Part shown: positions 44,220-53,844 of the stretch, in pieces
How the letters are laid out: each line of letters starts with the position of its first letter
How positions within the stretch are numbered: the stretch's first letter is position 1
Notes under the pieces: model-generated
The model's input: the letters and a program-made list of their open reading frames with translations, nothing else
What the model was told of the DNA's origin: nothing
Databases searched by the model: none
Assembly: GCF_001482385.1 (NCBI RefSeq)
Contig: NZ_CP013612.1
Span: forward strand, 310,001-374,000
Direction of reading: 5' to 3'
Length of the DNA stretch: 64,000 nucleotides
From: Pseudoalteromonas rubra
GTDB taxonomy: Bacteria > Pseudomonadota > Gammaproteobacteria > Enterobacterales > Alteromonadaceae
Made by a program: the position numbers and the translations under genes

Positions 44220-45226
44220 CTGTACTCCCTTAGTGCAAACTGGGCCTTGGCTCCCCCGTTGGGCAAATTTGAGAGTTCGAGTTGCGCGTTAGCCTCCAGT
44301 TTGAGCCTGGAGCGGGTAATTGCCAAGCCGAGGCCACTTTGGGCATCACCATGTAAAATAGCTTCAGCAAAGCCAACCCCGTTATCAGAGACAGAAATAA
44401 CCGGCCGTCCCTGTTCACTCTGAGCACGTATCTCTATATACAGAGGCCGTTGCTTAGCGTGTTTGATGGCATTCTCAATCAGTGGCTGGATAACCATAGC
44501 TGGCAGAATTACGCAAAGCAAAGCTTCGTCTATGTCGAACTCAATCTGTAAATTATCGCCAAACCTGCACTGTTCGATTTCGCACCATTTGTGTAACACT
44601 AAGAGTTCATCCGACAGGCTAACAGCTGGGGGGACTGTATTATCAGATACAGCATGCCTGAGTGAATAGCGTAGTATTGCAGACAGGTTGTGAACCAGTG
44701 TCTCGGCTTGTCTCGGGCGAGATGAGGTTAGTGCGGCTATGGTATTGAGGCTATTGAACAAAAAGTGCGGGTTTAGCTGGCTGTGGAGTAACTTAAGCTC
44801 AGCCTGCTGGCGTAGTGATTGTTCATCCTTGAGGTGTTTTTGGGTCAGATAAAACTTTACCAGCAGAAATATTCCGCTACTCCAGGGTAATGCGATAATC
44901 AGTGCTTCGCTCAGTTCAAAAGACCTTGTGCCAAGCAAGTGTGCTCTGAGCCAGCTAAATGCCAGGGCACCGGCGGCCATTGCCAGGTAAAGAGTTGAAA
45001 AGTGGGCCATCCAGTGCGAGATTTTGACGCGTTGTATCAGCACATAACTGACCATCATAGGCAGCCAGTACAGACATAGTACTGCCGCCATAGATGAAAA
45101 AAGAATGGGCAGAGAAAGTGGGATTGCGCGCTGTATCCAGTCGGTAAAGCTAATGGATACACTCACCATTGCGATAATAGCCAGTGCTATAACCTGCTCA
45201 TTACGTTGTAAAGAAATTCCTGACAT
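44216..45226 (-). CDS. LytS-type sensor histidine kinase
   Basis: A 336-residue membrane kinase: about four to five hydrophobic segments at the N-terminus, then a His_kinase domain with the phospho-His in LHSQLNPHFLFNSLNTIAAL and a HATPase domain (VIQPLIENAIKHAKQ, SDNGVGF). Overlaps the LytTR regulator by 4 nt. Signal unknown. Confidence 0.88.
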   Translation of the reverse strand: MSGISLQRNEQVIALAIIAMVSVSISFTDWIQRAIPLSLPILFSSMAAVLCLYWLPMMVSYVLIQRVKISHWMAHFSTLYLAMAAGALAFSWLRAHLLGTRSFELSEALIIALPWSSGIFLLVKFYLTQKHLKDEQSLRQQAELKLLHSQLNPHFLFNSLNTIAALTSSRPRQAETLVHNLSAILRYSLRHAVSDNTVPPAVSLSDELLVLHKWCEIEQCRFGDNLQIEFDIDEALLCVILPAMVIQPLIENAIKHAKQRPLYIEIRAQSEQGRPVISVSDNGVGFAEAILHGDAQSGLGLAITRSRLKLEANAQLELSNLPNGGAKAQFALREYR

Positions 45227-45393
45227 CTCAATATATTAGGTATAAATTTTGACGATAGTTTACCTTAAATGAAGACTGATGCAGTAAAAAGCACAGCGAG
45301 CTGTCATTTTTTCAGGGCGAATGGCTAGATACCAATTAGTGTACAGTAATTTGCGTGTAATATGGGTACACCCCGTTGCGCTACATAGAAGTA

Positions 45394-45648
45394 TTATCTG
45401 AATATCCTGCTAGTGCCTACAGCTGTCGTAGCCGTGTCTATGCTGTACAACAGGTCCACGCCCTGTGCAACTGGGGTCCTGGAGAACCTTTGTGAGAGCG
45501 TAGCCTGGTGCGCAGCATTGGTTTGTGCCTGATTTGTAGTCATCATAAAGTTGCCTGTCGCGACGGCTGGGGTGTCTCCAAGTACCTTGGTATTTGCTTG
45601 TGAGACGGAATCTGTGATCTGACTGTTTACTGCGGTAGGAAATGCCAT
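45394..45648 (-). CDS. RebB-type R-body protein (killing trait family)
   Basis: An 84-residue protein with ATG after AAGGAG. It opens MAFPTAVNSQITDSVSQA and continues NTKVLGDTPAVATGN and GVDLLYSIDTATTAVG, closely following the RebB family known from the R-bodies of Caedibacter and from reb clusters in other bacteria. R-bodies are extendable protein ribbons able to rupture membranes. Only one reb gene is visible and no RebA/RebD-like or regulator gene lies beside it. A single gene may not make an R-body; more may be elsewhere. Confidence 0.8.
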   Translation of the reverse strand: MAFPTAVNSQITDSVSQANTKVLGDTPAVATGNFMMTTNQAQTNAAHQATLSQRFSRTPVAQGVDLLYSIDTATTAVGTSRIFR

Positions 45649-45819
45649 GAGCTTACTCCTTGTTGGGATTATAAAGTGCTTTATTATTATGGTTCAGTCT
45701 TAACCTCTGCACGATTACACCTTATTGCAGCTGTGTTCATCAGCTAGTTGCGCAAACATCACTATTCCTCATGTGCGTACAATTTACATTTACTATTTCA
45801 GTCCTTATGATAGCCACCT

Positions 45820-45838
45820 GCAACTGATTATCATTTTT
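45820..45838 (+). promoter_or_regulatory. Fur-box-like site before the iron block regulator
   Basis: Reads GCAACTGATTATCATTTTT, 13 of 19 positions matching the GATAATGATAATCATTATC consensus, including an intact TGATTATCATT core. It lies 17 nt before the response-regulator start, so bound Fur would block transcription. Confidence 0.55.
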
Positions 45839-45854
45839 ATTCTTGGGGTCTTGT

Positions 45855-46538
45855 GTGGTACAAAAAATACTCTTAATTGAAGACGACAGTACGTTAAGCG
45901 CCTACCTGGCTGATTTATTGCGTAAGGCGGGCTATCACATAGATCAATGTTTTGACGGTGAAAGTGGGCTTGAAGTAGCAAGAACTCAACAGCACCATTT
46001 GGTCCTACTGGATAAAATGTTACCTAAGCTCGATGGGGTGACTTTGCTGCAAAAACTACGTGAATCCAGCCAGCAGCCAGTGATCATGGTCTCTGCTAAA
46101 GGTGCAGAAGAAGAACGGATTGTGGGCCTCAGTCACGGTGCGGATGATTATGTAGCAAAGCCGTTCAACGCAACGGAGTTATTGCTGAGAATTGAGCGCC
46201 TGTTAAAGCGTAGTCACGGTAATACTGCACCTATCACTCAGTCTGAAATTACCGTGGATGGTCTCAGGCTCGCTCTGCAAACGCAGTCTATAACGCTGCA
46301 TGGCAAGCCGCTGGATTTTACGCCGATCCAGTTCAAACTGCTGTGGGCACTCATATCACAGCAAAATACCATAGTCCCTAAAGCTGATCTCTATCTGTCG
46401 GTACTGAACAAAAAGCTTGGTGCATACGATCGCAGTCTGGATATGCATTTAAGCCGGGTACGCAGAAAACTCAATGATGCCAACTGGTTTGGCGAGCGGC
46501 TGCAAACGGTACATGGTCAAGGGTACTGTTTTAAATGA
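45855..46538 (+). CDS. OmpR family response regulator
   Basis: About 227 residues; GTG 45855 sits 6 nt after GGGGT and gives MVQKILLIEDD, the normal receiver start (a TTG at 45843 would add four residues). Receiver: LLIEDDSTL, acceptor in VLLDKMLPKLDG, KPF loop; winged helix: KPLDFTPIQFKLLWAL, LDMHLSRVRRKL. It overlaps the kinase gene as ATGA. Given the receptor downstream and the Fur-like site, it likely tunes iron-source uptake. Confidence 0.88.
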   Translation: MVQKILLIEDDSTLSAYLADLLRKAGYHIDQCFDGESGLEVARTQQHHLVLLDKMLPKLDGVTLLQKLRESSQQPVIMVSAKGAEEERIVGLSHGADDYVAKPFNATELLLRIERLLKRSHGNTAPITQSEITVDGLRLALQTQSITLHGKPLDFTPIQFKLLWALISQQNTIVPKADLYLSVLNKKLGAYDRSLDMHLSRVRRKLNDANWFGERLQTVHGQGYCFK

Positions 46539-47878
46539 AACGCACATTTCTCTGGAAGTTATGCATTATTGTGGCAACGGGCTTAGTGGCATTTTTCTAC
46601 CTGTTACATGCACTGACATTAAAAACAGAAGAAAGCATGAGCATGATTGCAAAAGCGGATCGTGCAGAGCTGACGCAGTGGCGCATCAAGTCCGAACAAC
46701 TCTATATGGCAAATAATACCCAGGTACTGAATGCCTGGTTAGCGCAACTGATGAAGGAAGAATCGACCTGGGCATCGGTTGCCAGTTTCAGAGCGATCCA
46801 TCTTGCCGGCGAACCGATAGACAAAGACATTGTCGGCACTTACCATTTTGGGCGCAGTATTGAGTGGAAGATTCATCTCTACTTTTCCGCAAATCCGGTG
46901 ATGGAATTACCCTTTGAACACAGCAATGCCAGCTTGCTGATAAAGCTGCCCAGCAGGATGCGCCCCGGTACTTACTGGGCAACCACTAAGTTTTTGCTTC
47001 AGGTCCTGATCCCAATGGGGGTATTAGCTGTGCTGTCAGTATTACTTTATCAGCACATTATCACTCCGCTGCGCAAGCTGGACAGTGCCACATCGGCGTT
47101 TAGTCGGGGTAACTTTAAGGTCAGGCTGGGCAGATATTTGGGTAAACGTAACGATGAGTTTGCTCACCTGGCTGCTACCTTTGACCAGATGGCGGCCAAA
47201 ATTGGTGAGTTGATCGCCAGTCAGCGACAGCTCATTGCCGATCTGTCTCATGAGTTACGCACGCCGCTTACTCGTCTCGACATTGCGGTAGAGAGTTTTG
47301 AAGTGGATGATGCTCAGACACACCTTGCACGGATCGCACGCGAGTCCGCTCAGATCCGAAAGCTCGTTGAAGATGCATTGACACTGGCTTGGTTGGAAAA
47401 TGAAAAACCAGTGCTAAAAAGAGAAAACGTCGACTTGGTGGATCTGCTCGATGTGCTGGTGGAAGATGCCAGGTTCGAGTTTCCTGACAGGCGTATTGTT
47501 TTTGAACCACCCGCTAATGCCATTGTACAAAACAGCTGTCACCGTGCTTTGTGTCCTGCCGTAGAAAACGTCATTCGCAATGCGCTGCGTTACACGCCGG
47601 TGGGCAAGCATGTGCAGATCACGCTAACACTGCAAACTGAGCTCTATTGCATTCAAATTCAGGATCAGGGGCCCGGTATCCCGGAGGTGTTTCTTGAGAA
47701 GGTGTTTGAACCATTTTTTCGCGTTGACAATGCCCGTCTTGCAGAAAATGACAGTTTTGGCCTGGGTCTGGCGCTGGCAAAGCGCCACCTGGCGAGTGTG
47801 GGGGCCAGTATCTCGGCACAAAATCCCAGCACCGGTGGTCTTTTGGTTACGATAATGATTCCCATTTCCCAAATGTAA
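46535..47878 (+). CDS. Two-component sensor histidine kinase
   Basis: A 447-residue inner-membrane kinase: N-terminal helix (LCIIVATGLVAFFYLLHAL), a periplasmic loop of about 120 residues, a second helix (ILIPMGVLAVLSVLLYQHII), HAMP, HisKA (LIADLSHELRTPLTRL) and HATPase (VIRNALRYTP, DQGPGIP, GLGLALAKRH). It is translationally coupled to the OmpR-type regulator. Periplasmic sensing domain not recognised. Confidence 0.88.
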   Translation: MKRTFLWKLCIIVATGLVAFFYLLHALTLKTEESMSMIAKADRAELTQWRIKSEQLYMANNTQVLNAWLAQLMKEESTWASVASFRAIHLAGEPIDKDIVGTYHFGRSIEWKIHLYFSANPVMELPFEHSNASLLIKLPSRMRPGTYWATTKFLLQVLIPMGVLAVLSVLLYQHIITPLRKLDSATSAFSRGNFKVRLGRYLGKRNDEFAHLAATFDQMAAKIGELIASQRQLIADLSHELRTPLTRLDIAVESFEVDDAQTHLARIARESAQIRKLVEDALTLAWLENEKPVLKRENVDLVDLLDVLVEDARFEFPDRRIVFEPPANAIVQNSCHRALCPAVENVIRNALRYTPVGKHVQITLTLQTELYCIQIQDQGPGIPEVFLEKVFEPFFRVDNARLAENDSFGLGLALAKRHLASVGASISAQNPSTGGLLVTIMIPISQM

Positions 47879-47900
47879 CAGTTGTAAAAGTGATTGCCTG

Positions 47901-47937
47901 AAAAGTCTAAATGACAATAATTCCGATTTAGACTTTT
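47901..47937 (+). promoter_or_regulatory. Palindrome containing a Fur-box-like core before the TonB receptor
   Basis: AAAAGTCTAAAT (47901-47912) and ATTTAGACTTTT (47926-47937) form a perfect 12-nt inverted repeat with a 13-nt spacer. The middle (47910-47928, AATGACAATAATTCCGATT) fits AATGATAATNATTATCATT at about 15 of 19 positions. It could be a Fur operator, a site for the response regulator, or an AT-rich terminator ending in TTTT; the Fur reading fits the iron genes. Confidence 0.55.
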
Positions 47938-47965
47938 AACTTGTTGTTTGACTGAGATGTAAATC

Positions 47966-50110
47966 ATGCCATTTGCCCCACATATAAATCATTTGTTTAA
48001 GAAAAGTTTGTTAGCCTGCTCGGTTGCTTTGAGCTGTTTTGGAACCAGCGTTTATGCTGCGCAGACTAGCGATGAGACGGACGAGCAGAAAATAGAGCGG
48101 ATCGCGGTCGTTGGTGCCACAACCAATTCAGAGATCACGTCTGAGGTGTTAGAAAATTATCAGGCGAATGATCTGGAAGACGTTTTTCGCCATACTCCGT
48201 CGGTTACGGTCGGCGGCTCGTTGGGGATTGCACAAAAGATTTTTGTCCGGGGCCTGGAAGATTCCATGGTGAATGTCACGGTGGATGGCGCGCCGCAAAC
48301 CAGTACTTTGTTCCACCATATTGGCCGGGTTGCAATAGAGCCTGAATTGCTGCGCAGCGTTGAAGTGCAAGCGGGGGCTGGTGAGGCAACGGCAGGTTCG
48401 GGCGCCGTGGGCGGTGCTATTCGTTTTAAAACCAAAAGTGCTGATGATTTACTCAAGGCCAGTGAACGATTTGGCGGTACAGTTAAAGCGAGTTATTTCA
48501 CCAATGATGGTCACAAAGAAAGTGTGTCTTTATACGGTAAAGTCACTGATTCGATAGGTGTGCTGGCCTCGTATGTCACTGTTAGCCGGGAGAACATGGA
48601 AGATGGAGATGGTCAGGAAATTCCGGGCACTGCTGCTGATCAGACCCTGGGTTTTGTGAAAGTTAACACGCAACTGACTGATAATCAGGAGTTGGTTGTT
48701 AGTTTTGAGCGCCGAAAAGAAGAAGGTAAATTTGGTAAGCAAACCAACTGGGCACCGCTGGAAACCGATCCTTTGTTCTCATCTTGGGGTGAGCGCGAAA
48801 CCTTGGTACTGAACCATACCTGGTATCACAGCGCTTGGGTTAATTTAGAAACCACAGTCTATCAGACTGAGTCATCGTTTAAGCGTGAGTTGTATACCTG
48901 GGATGCATCTATTGAAACGACCGGCTTTGATATTCGCAATACCAGTGACATCGGTGCGCACACCGTGACATATGGTATCGAGCGCAAAAATGACAAAGTA
49001 GACTCTGAGTCTTATGGCGATTTTGGCGGCATCTACGATGAAGATGGCACAGTGACTGGGCTCTATGTACAGGACCACTGGCAACTGCGCGATGATTTAC
49101 TGTTAAGTTTTGGCCTGCGTCACGATAGTTATGAACTCGATCACAGCGGTATTGATGCAAACTGGGTGAAAGTGGATGGTGTCTGGGTAATCGAAAAAGA
49201 TACCAATGGTAATCCGGTGACAACCAGCAACGCATTTTCAACGAAAAAACAGGATGGGATCAGTACGAACTTTGGTCTTGTGTATGAGCTTGCCGAAAAC
49301 CTCAAGCTGTCGGTGGGCTATGCCGAAGCGCTGCGTGGCAGGCAGGTGGCTGATGCCTTTACAGTCGGTGAGTTAACACCCAACGAAAACCTGAACCCTG
49401 AAGAGGTTGAAAATACTGAACTGGGCTTACAATACAACGATGGTACCTGGATGCTGGAAGCGTCACTGTATGTCAGTACCATAGATGATGTGGTGTTTGA
49501 CAAGTTTAAAGGCCGAGAGGGCGTTTTTTATGAAAACATCGGTGAGTTAGAAAGCAAAGGGTTTGAGCTGGTTGCTGGATATCAGGCGGATAATTTTGAT
49601 GTGATCCTCAGCTATAACAACAATGATGTTGAGCTGAATAACGCCGTATTTAACTTGCCAGACCCGGCAGCCCCGGATTCGACTAAACCCGTTACAATCA
49701 ATGGTATCGATATGGCTGCCTATGAATATGGCGGGCTGGGGAATGCGGTTGGCGATTCGGTTAATGTTAATTTTAACTACCGCCTGAATGAACAGCTCAA
49801 ACTGGGCTGGAATTATAACTATGTCGCAAGCCTAAATGATATCGAGGTTTTCCATCGTTCTATGGAGCTGGGCTGGGTTACTGAACTGGAAACCATCAGC
49901 AAGCCAAGTTATCAACTGGTTGATGCTTACATCAGCTATGCGCCGTTTGAGGCGTTAAAAGTGGACTTGTCTGTTCAGAACCTACTCGATGAATCATATC
50001 GCAGTCACGGCAGTGTCGCCGACTATGGTCATATCCCTGGCTATGAAAAAGTGGCTGGTATCAAAGAAGCCGGTCGTGACATTCGTTTGACGCTGGCCTA
50101 TCAGTTCTAA
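47966..50110 (+). CDS. TonB-dependent receptor, probably for heme or siderophore iron
   Basis: A 714-residue outer-membrane receptor: signal peptide to VYAAQ; plug with EQKIERIAVVGATTNSE, NDLEDVFRHTPSVTVGG, IAQKIFVRGLEDSMVNVTVDG and EVQAGAGEATAGSGAVGGAI; barrel ending in RDIRLTLAYQF with the terminal Phe. The plug/barrel form is like heme and hydroxamate-type receptors. Downstream DUF3649, PepSY-TM and DUF3325 genes are usual companions of iron-siderophore receptors. Confidence 0.87.
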   Translation: MPFAPHINHLFKKSLLACSVALSCFGTSVYAAQTSDETDEQKIERIAVVGATTNSEITSEVLENYQANDLEDVFRHTPSVTVGGSLGIAQKIFVRGLEDSMVNVTVDGAPQTSTLFHHIGRVAIEPELLRSVEVQAGAGEATAGSGAVGGAIRFKTKSADDLLKASERFGGTVKASYFTNDGHKESVSLYGKVTDSIGVLASYVTVSRENMEDGDGQEIPGTAADQTLGFVKVNTQLTDNQELVVSFERRKEEGKFGKQTNWAPLETDPLFSSWGERETLVLNHTWYHSAWVNLETTVYQTESSFKRELYTWDASIETTGFDIRNTSDIGAHTVTYGIERKNDKVDSESYGDFGGIYDEDGTVTGLYVQDHWQLRDDLLLSFGLRHDSYELDHSGIDANWVKVDGVWVIEKDTNGNPVTTSNAFSTKKQDGISTNFGLVYELAENLKLSVGYAEALRGRQVADAFTVGELTPNENLNPEEVENTELGLQYNDGTWMLEASLYVSTIDDVVFDKFKGREGVFYENIGELESKGFELVAGYQADNFDVILSYNNNDVELNNAVFNLPDPAAPDSTKPVTINGIDMAAYEYGGLGNAVGDSVNVNFNYRLNEQLKLGWNYNYVASLNDIEVFHRSMELGWVTELETISKPSYQLVDAYISYAPFEALKVDLSVQNLLDESYRSHGSVADYGHIPGYEKVAGIKEAGRDIRLTLAYQF

Positions 50111-50191
50111 CCTCAAATCATCTTAGCCATAGTACTCGTTTAGGCTGTGGCTGAGATGGCGCCTATTTCTTCATATTATGGTTTTAATATC

Positions 50192-50488
50192 ATGAGCTTA
50201 TCAGCAAAGCCTGTTCAAGCTTTTGCGCTTGGCTGGCGGGTATTACTTGCCCTGGTTGGGGGATTTGCGATTGCTAACCTCGCCGCCATAGCCATTTCTC
50301 AATTACCCGGGGATAACAAAGTGGATGGCATCGTTGCCGGTATGATGTGGAGTTTTGTTGTTTATACGCTGGTTGTGATCAGTGTATTTACAGTCAGAAC
50401 TGCATGGCGTGCAACAGTGCTGGTATCGACCCTAATAGCCTTGCTGTATGGCCTAATCCACTTACTTTCTGTATCGGAGGCCCTATGA
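50192..50488 (+). CDS. DUF3649 membrane protein (iron uptake module)
   Basis: About 98 residues from ATG 50192, giving MSLSAKPVQAF; a GTG at 50147 is possible. Three hydrophobic helices (VLLALVGGFAIANLAAIAIS, MWSFVVYTLVVISVF, VLVSTLIALLYGLIH). The DUF3649/PepSY-TM/DUF3325 order is a recurring accessory set beside TonB receptors for iron. Its last bases overlap the PepSY gene start as ATGA. Confidence 0.75.
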   Translation: MSLSAKPVQAFALGWRVLLALVGGFAIANLAAIAISQLPGDNKVDGIVAGMMWSFVVYTLVVISVFTVRTAWRATVLVSTLIALLYGLIHLLSVSEAL

Positions 50489-52053
50489 AAGCAAGGTTTA
50501 GACAGTCCATGGGCTGGCTGCACACCTGGAGCGGCGTGGTGTTTGCCTGGTTATTGTATTTTATCTTTGTAACTGGCAGCGTCGGTTACTTTGAAAATGA
50601 AATTGACCGCTGGATGAAGCCCGAAATTGTCATAAGCAATGATATTTCGGACAAACAAGCCATTGATTTGGCGATGGCACAGCTTGGAGAACACGCTGAT
50701 GATGCGTCTCAGTGGTATGTGAGCCTGCCTACCTCGCGGGATCCTTACATTGAAATCTCCTGGTTACAGCCCGGCGACCCTGAGAAGCAGGTTCGTCGTC
50801 AGTGGTATGAGAAGCCGCTTGAGCCAAATACGGGAGACATTACGTTTATCCGGGATACCAGTGGCGGAGAAACCCTGTACCGGCTGCACTATAACTTGCA
50901 TTACGTGCCGCCGCTGGTGGGTTATATCCTGACCAGTCTGGCAGGCATGCTTATGTTAATTGGCTTGGTGACCGGGGTGATTATTCACAGGAAGATTTTT
51001 GCTGAGTTTTTTACTTTTCGAGGTGCAAAAGGCCTGCGTTCCTGGCTGGATATTCACAATGTCTTCAGTGTGTTGCCATTGCCGTTTCATTTAATGATCA
51101 CCTACAGCGGCGTTATGCTGCTCATGGGAGTGACCATGTCCAAGGTCATTGATAGCCAGTATGGTGAAGGCAGGCAGATGCATCGTCAGTTTTATGATGC
51201 CTCTCAGCTGGAGGATTACATCACCCTAACCACAGAGATTTTGCCAGCCCAGTTAAATGTGGATGCAGCTCTGTCTGACGCAAAACGGCGAGTGACCGAT
51301 CAGGCGATCAACTTTGTCGGTGTCATTGACAGGGGCACTGACACTGAACACATAGAGATCTGGTTTGAAACCAGTGAAGGGGTTGAGTTTGCCTCATTGC
51401 TCAAGTACCACGTCCGCGCAGAGCGGGTTGAAGTTGAGATAGCAACCGGCAAAGCCGGACGGGCTGCGGCTGTGTATGATCTGCTTGAGCATCTTCACGA
51501 AGGCCTGTTTGCCGATATTTATTTGCGCTGGGTTTATTTTCTCTGTGGGTTATGTGGTGCTGCGATGATTGCCTCCGGGATGATCATCTGGCTAAAAAAG
51601 AAGTTGATGAAAGAGGTCACACCTTCATTACTTATTAACTTAATTGTCAGACTAAACAGAGGTGTTTTACTCGGCCTGCCAATTGCGATTGGCTGCTATT
51701 TTTTAAGCAATCGACTGCTTGTGCCTGATATGGCGGACCGGGCTGCCTGGGAGATGCATGTGTTGTTTACAGCTTGGGTGCTGTGCTGTTTGTATTGTTT
51801 AATCAATCGGAGTCGGGAACAGTGGTCAACTTTGCTTTGGAGCGCAGCTCTGGTTTACTTTGCGATTCCTCTGGTCAATATGCTCACCACACACCACAGT
51901 GTCATAACCAGCCTGTTCAACGCAGACTGGCTGATGCTCGGTTTTGATCTCAGTATGTGGTTGTTTGCAGGCTGCTTTGGATTGGCAGCGACTGTCGTTT
52001 CTCGAAAACATAGAGGCTCGACTATGGCGAAAAAGGAGCCGTTAGTATGCTGA
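50485..52053 (+). CDS. PepSY-TM family protein
   Basis: About 522 residues from ATG 50485, preceded by GGAGG; the frame continues upstream to 50347, but that part is another frame of DUF3649. Four to five membrane helices (GVVFAWLLYFIFVTGSVGYF; VGYILTSLAGMLMLIGLVTG; MIASGMIIWLKKK) with PepSY-like beta domains between them and HxxH-type histidines (LHYNLHYV). Members act with iron receptors, probably as ferric-siderophore reductases; that activity is not shown from sequence. Confidence 0.82.
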   Translation: MKARFRQSMGWLHTWSGVVFAWLLYFIFVTGSVGYFENEIDRWMKPEIVISNDISDKQAIDLAMAQLGEHADDASQWYVSLPTSRDPYIEISWLQPGDPEKQVRRQWYEKPLEPNTGDITFIRDTSGGETLYRLHYNLHYVPPLVGYILTSLAGMLMLIGLVTGVIIHRKIFAEFFTFRGAKGLRSWLDIHNVFSVLPLPFHLMITYSGVMLLMGVTMSKVIDSQYGEGRQMHRQFYDASQLEDYITLTTEILPAQLNVDAALSDAKRRVTDQAINFVGVIDRGTDTEHIEIWFETSEGVEFASLLKYHVRAERVEVEIATGKAGRAAAVYDLLEHLHEGLFADIYLRWVYFLCGLCGAAMIASGMIIWLKKKLMKEVTPSLLINLIVRLNRGVLLGLPIAIGCYFLSNRLLVPDMADRAAWEMHVLFTAWVLCCLYCLINRSREQWSTLLWSAALVYFAIPLVNMLTTHHSVITSLFNADWLMLGFDLSMWLFAGCFGLAATVVSRKHRGSTMAKKEPLVC

Positions 52054-52343
52054 TCACTTCGATACTGGTGTTATTGTTGCTCGGTTTTGCGCTGCTCTGC
52101 GTGGCAATGCACCGTAATTTTAGTCGGGTTGCTGCTCCATCTGTATACCTGTCTAAGCAGCGGTTGTGGTTATTGCGTATCAGTGGCACTGGTTTGAACC
52201 TGATCGCTTTGTTTGTCTGTGTTTTTGTCTGGGGCGTGACACGGGGACTTGTATATTGGTTTGGGAGTGCAACTATGGTCGTGTTTACGCTTGTTGTTAT
52301 TTTGGCATATCGTCCCTGGCTGCTTAGATGGCTTTGTAGGTAA
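52047..52343 (+). CDS. DUF3325 membrane protein
   Basis: A 98-residue protein with three hydrophobic segments (ILVLLLLGFALLCVAMH; LNLIALFVCVFVWGVT; MVVFTLVVILAYRPW). It overlaps the PepSY-TM gene end by 7 nt, third member of the iron accessory set. Exact role unknown. Confidence 0.72.
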   Translation: MLITSILVLLLLGFALLCVAMHRNFSRVAAPSVYLSKQRLWLLRISGTGLNLIALFVCVFVWGVTRGLVYWFGSATMVVFTLVVILAYRPWLLRWLCR

Positions 52344-52547
52344 GTGGCGGGATGCGACAGTAACATTCTTTTTATTAGAACAAACCTATCACTTTTTACG
52401 TAATTACGTTCTTAACCAGCTATGCAATCATGTCATCGGTTTAAAGGTACACGTGCCTATATTTAACGAAAGAAGTAATCAAACATGTTTAGTTGGTTAA
52501 AACAATGGTTGTTGGGGAGCCCTTCAGCAGCACATGGAGAAATGAAG

Positions 52548-53144
52548 ATGACAAAAGTACTGGTTTTATATTATTCAAGCTATGGCCACATCGAAACCAT
52601 GGCACATGCCGTTGCTGAGGGAGCTGGATCGGTTGATGGTGTTGAGGTAACCGTTAAACGTGTTGCTGAGTTAATGCCGGAAGAGGTTGCTAAGAATGCC
52701 GGGGTTAAGTTGGATCAGGCGGCTGAGATTGCCACACCGGCAGAGCTCGAAGGTTATGATGCCATTATTTTTGGCACCCCCACGCGATTTGGCAATATGG
52801 CGTCGCAAATGAGAAACTTTTTAGACCAAACCGGTGGTTTGTGGGCAGCAGGCAAGCTGATTGGAAAAGTGGGCAGTGTATTTACTTCAACGGGGACAGG
52901 TGGCGGTAACGAAACCACCATACAGTCTTTTCATACGACCTTGTTCCATCACGGTATGGTGGTGGTTGGGTTACCTTATGCTGCGGCTGAGTTAACGGAT
53001 ATCTCAGAAGTCAGAGGTGGATCGCCACTTGGTGCAGCCTGTATTGCGGGTGCAGATGGCAGCCGTCAGCCATCAGACAAAGAGCTTGCGCTGGCTAAGT
53101 TTCAGGGTCAACACGTAGCCGGTATCGCTGCGAAATTGCAGTAA
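52548..53144 (+). CDS. wrbA: NAD(P)H:quinone oxidoreductase, WrbA type
   Basis: A 198-residue flavodoxin-like FMN enzyme. The ATG at 52548 follows GGAG by 8 nt and matches the usual family length; the upstream in-frame start at 52485 adds a 21-residue hydrophobic piece. FMN phosphate loop [12 protein letters not shown], the insertion region ([15 protein letters not shown]) and [33 protein letters not shown] are all WrbA-type. Reduces quinones by two electrons in the cytoplasm. Followed by a terminator. Confidence 0.93.
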   Translation: MTKVLVLYYSSYGHIETMAHAVAEGAGSVDGVEVTVKRVAELMPEEVAKNAGVKLDQAAEIATPAELEGYDAIIFGTPTRFGNMASQMRNFLDQTGGLWAAGKLIGKVGSVFTSTGTGGGNETTIQSFHTTLFHHGMVVVGLPYAAAELTDISEVRGGSPLGAACIAGADGSRQPSDKELALAKFQGQHVAGIAAKLQ

Positions 53145-53154
53145 CACGGTTTAA

Positions 53155-53190
53155 CAAAGCGTAGTGCGGTGTCATTACGCTTTGTTCTTG
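53155..53190 (+). terminator. Terminator after wrbA
   Basis: Perfect 11-bp stem AACAAAGCGTA/TACGCTTTGTT with a 12-nt loop, 10 nt after the stop. T-run is interrupted (TTCTT). Confidence 0.65.
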
Positions 53191-53425
53191 CTCAAATAAG
53201 CCTCTCCCACAATCAGACGCTATCTCACATCATACTGAACCGTTTAGTTTGCAATCGATGCGTTTGGATCCCGTGCTTATCTTCCAGGTGTAACAGCTTG
53301 TAATGGAATAATTTTAGTTTCTCTCTAGACTTTAGCCCGGTTCTTACGACTGAGACCTATTTGCAGTTGAATGCGTAGCCAGTCGGTTTTTATGTATATA
53401 TACGGCAATTTCTTAAGGAGGAATT

Positions 53426-53806
53426 ATGTCTATTGAAGCGGTTCAGGCTCCCCTTTATCCACCCTGTCGGGTTGTTGGCGATTTGGTCTTTGTATCTGGC
53501 CAGAATGCAGAGGTAAATGGCTACATTCAGTCTGACAATATCGTTGATCAGACCAAGACAATTTTTGAGTTACTGGCTGTCACCCTGGCCAGCGCTGGCT
53601 GTAGTTTTCAGGATGTGATTAAAGTTAACGGTTTTTTGCATACCGAAGATGACTTTGAGCAATTCAATCAGGTGTACCGGGAATATTTCGGCCCTCAGCA
53701 TGGCAGCTATCCTGCGCGCTCCATGGCGTTGGGTGTTCTGACCCAAAAGCATCAACAAAACAAAGCGCTCATTGAAATCGAGTTGGTAGCACAGAAGCGC
53801 GCTTAA
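53426..53806 (+). CDS. RidA family imine/enamine deaminase
   Basis: A 126-residue protein behind an excellent AAGGAGG. It has the RidA/YjgF pattern: GDLVFVSGQNAEVNG, VTLASAGCSFQDVIKVNGFL, and GPQHGSYPARSMALGV, with the Arg that binds substrate carboxylates. RidA hydrolyses reactive 2-imino acids to keto acids. It lies 38 nt before the LodA-like oxidase, whose amino acid oxidation passes through an imine, so a role in clearing that product is a natural inference. Confidence 0.86.
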   Translation: MSIEAVQAPLYPPCRVVGDLVFVSGQNAEVNGYIQSDNIVDQTKTIFELLAVTLASAGCSFQDVIKVNGFLHTEDDFEQFNQVYREYFGPQHGSYPARSMALGVLTQKHQQNKALIEIELVAQKRA

Positions 53807-53844
53807 CGCAGTGCTCTGACTATATTCATTGCTAAGGAACTAAC

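Noticed and set aside
45394..45648. Complete R-body operon
   Set aside because: Only one reb gene is visible.
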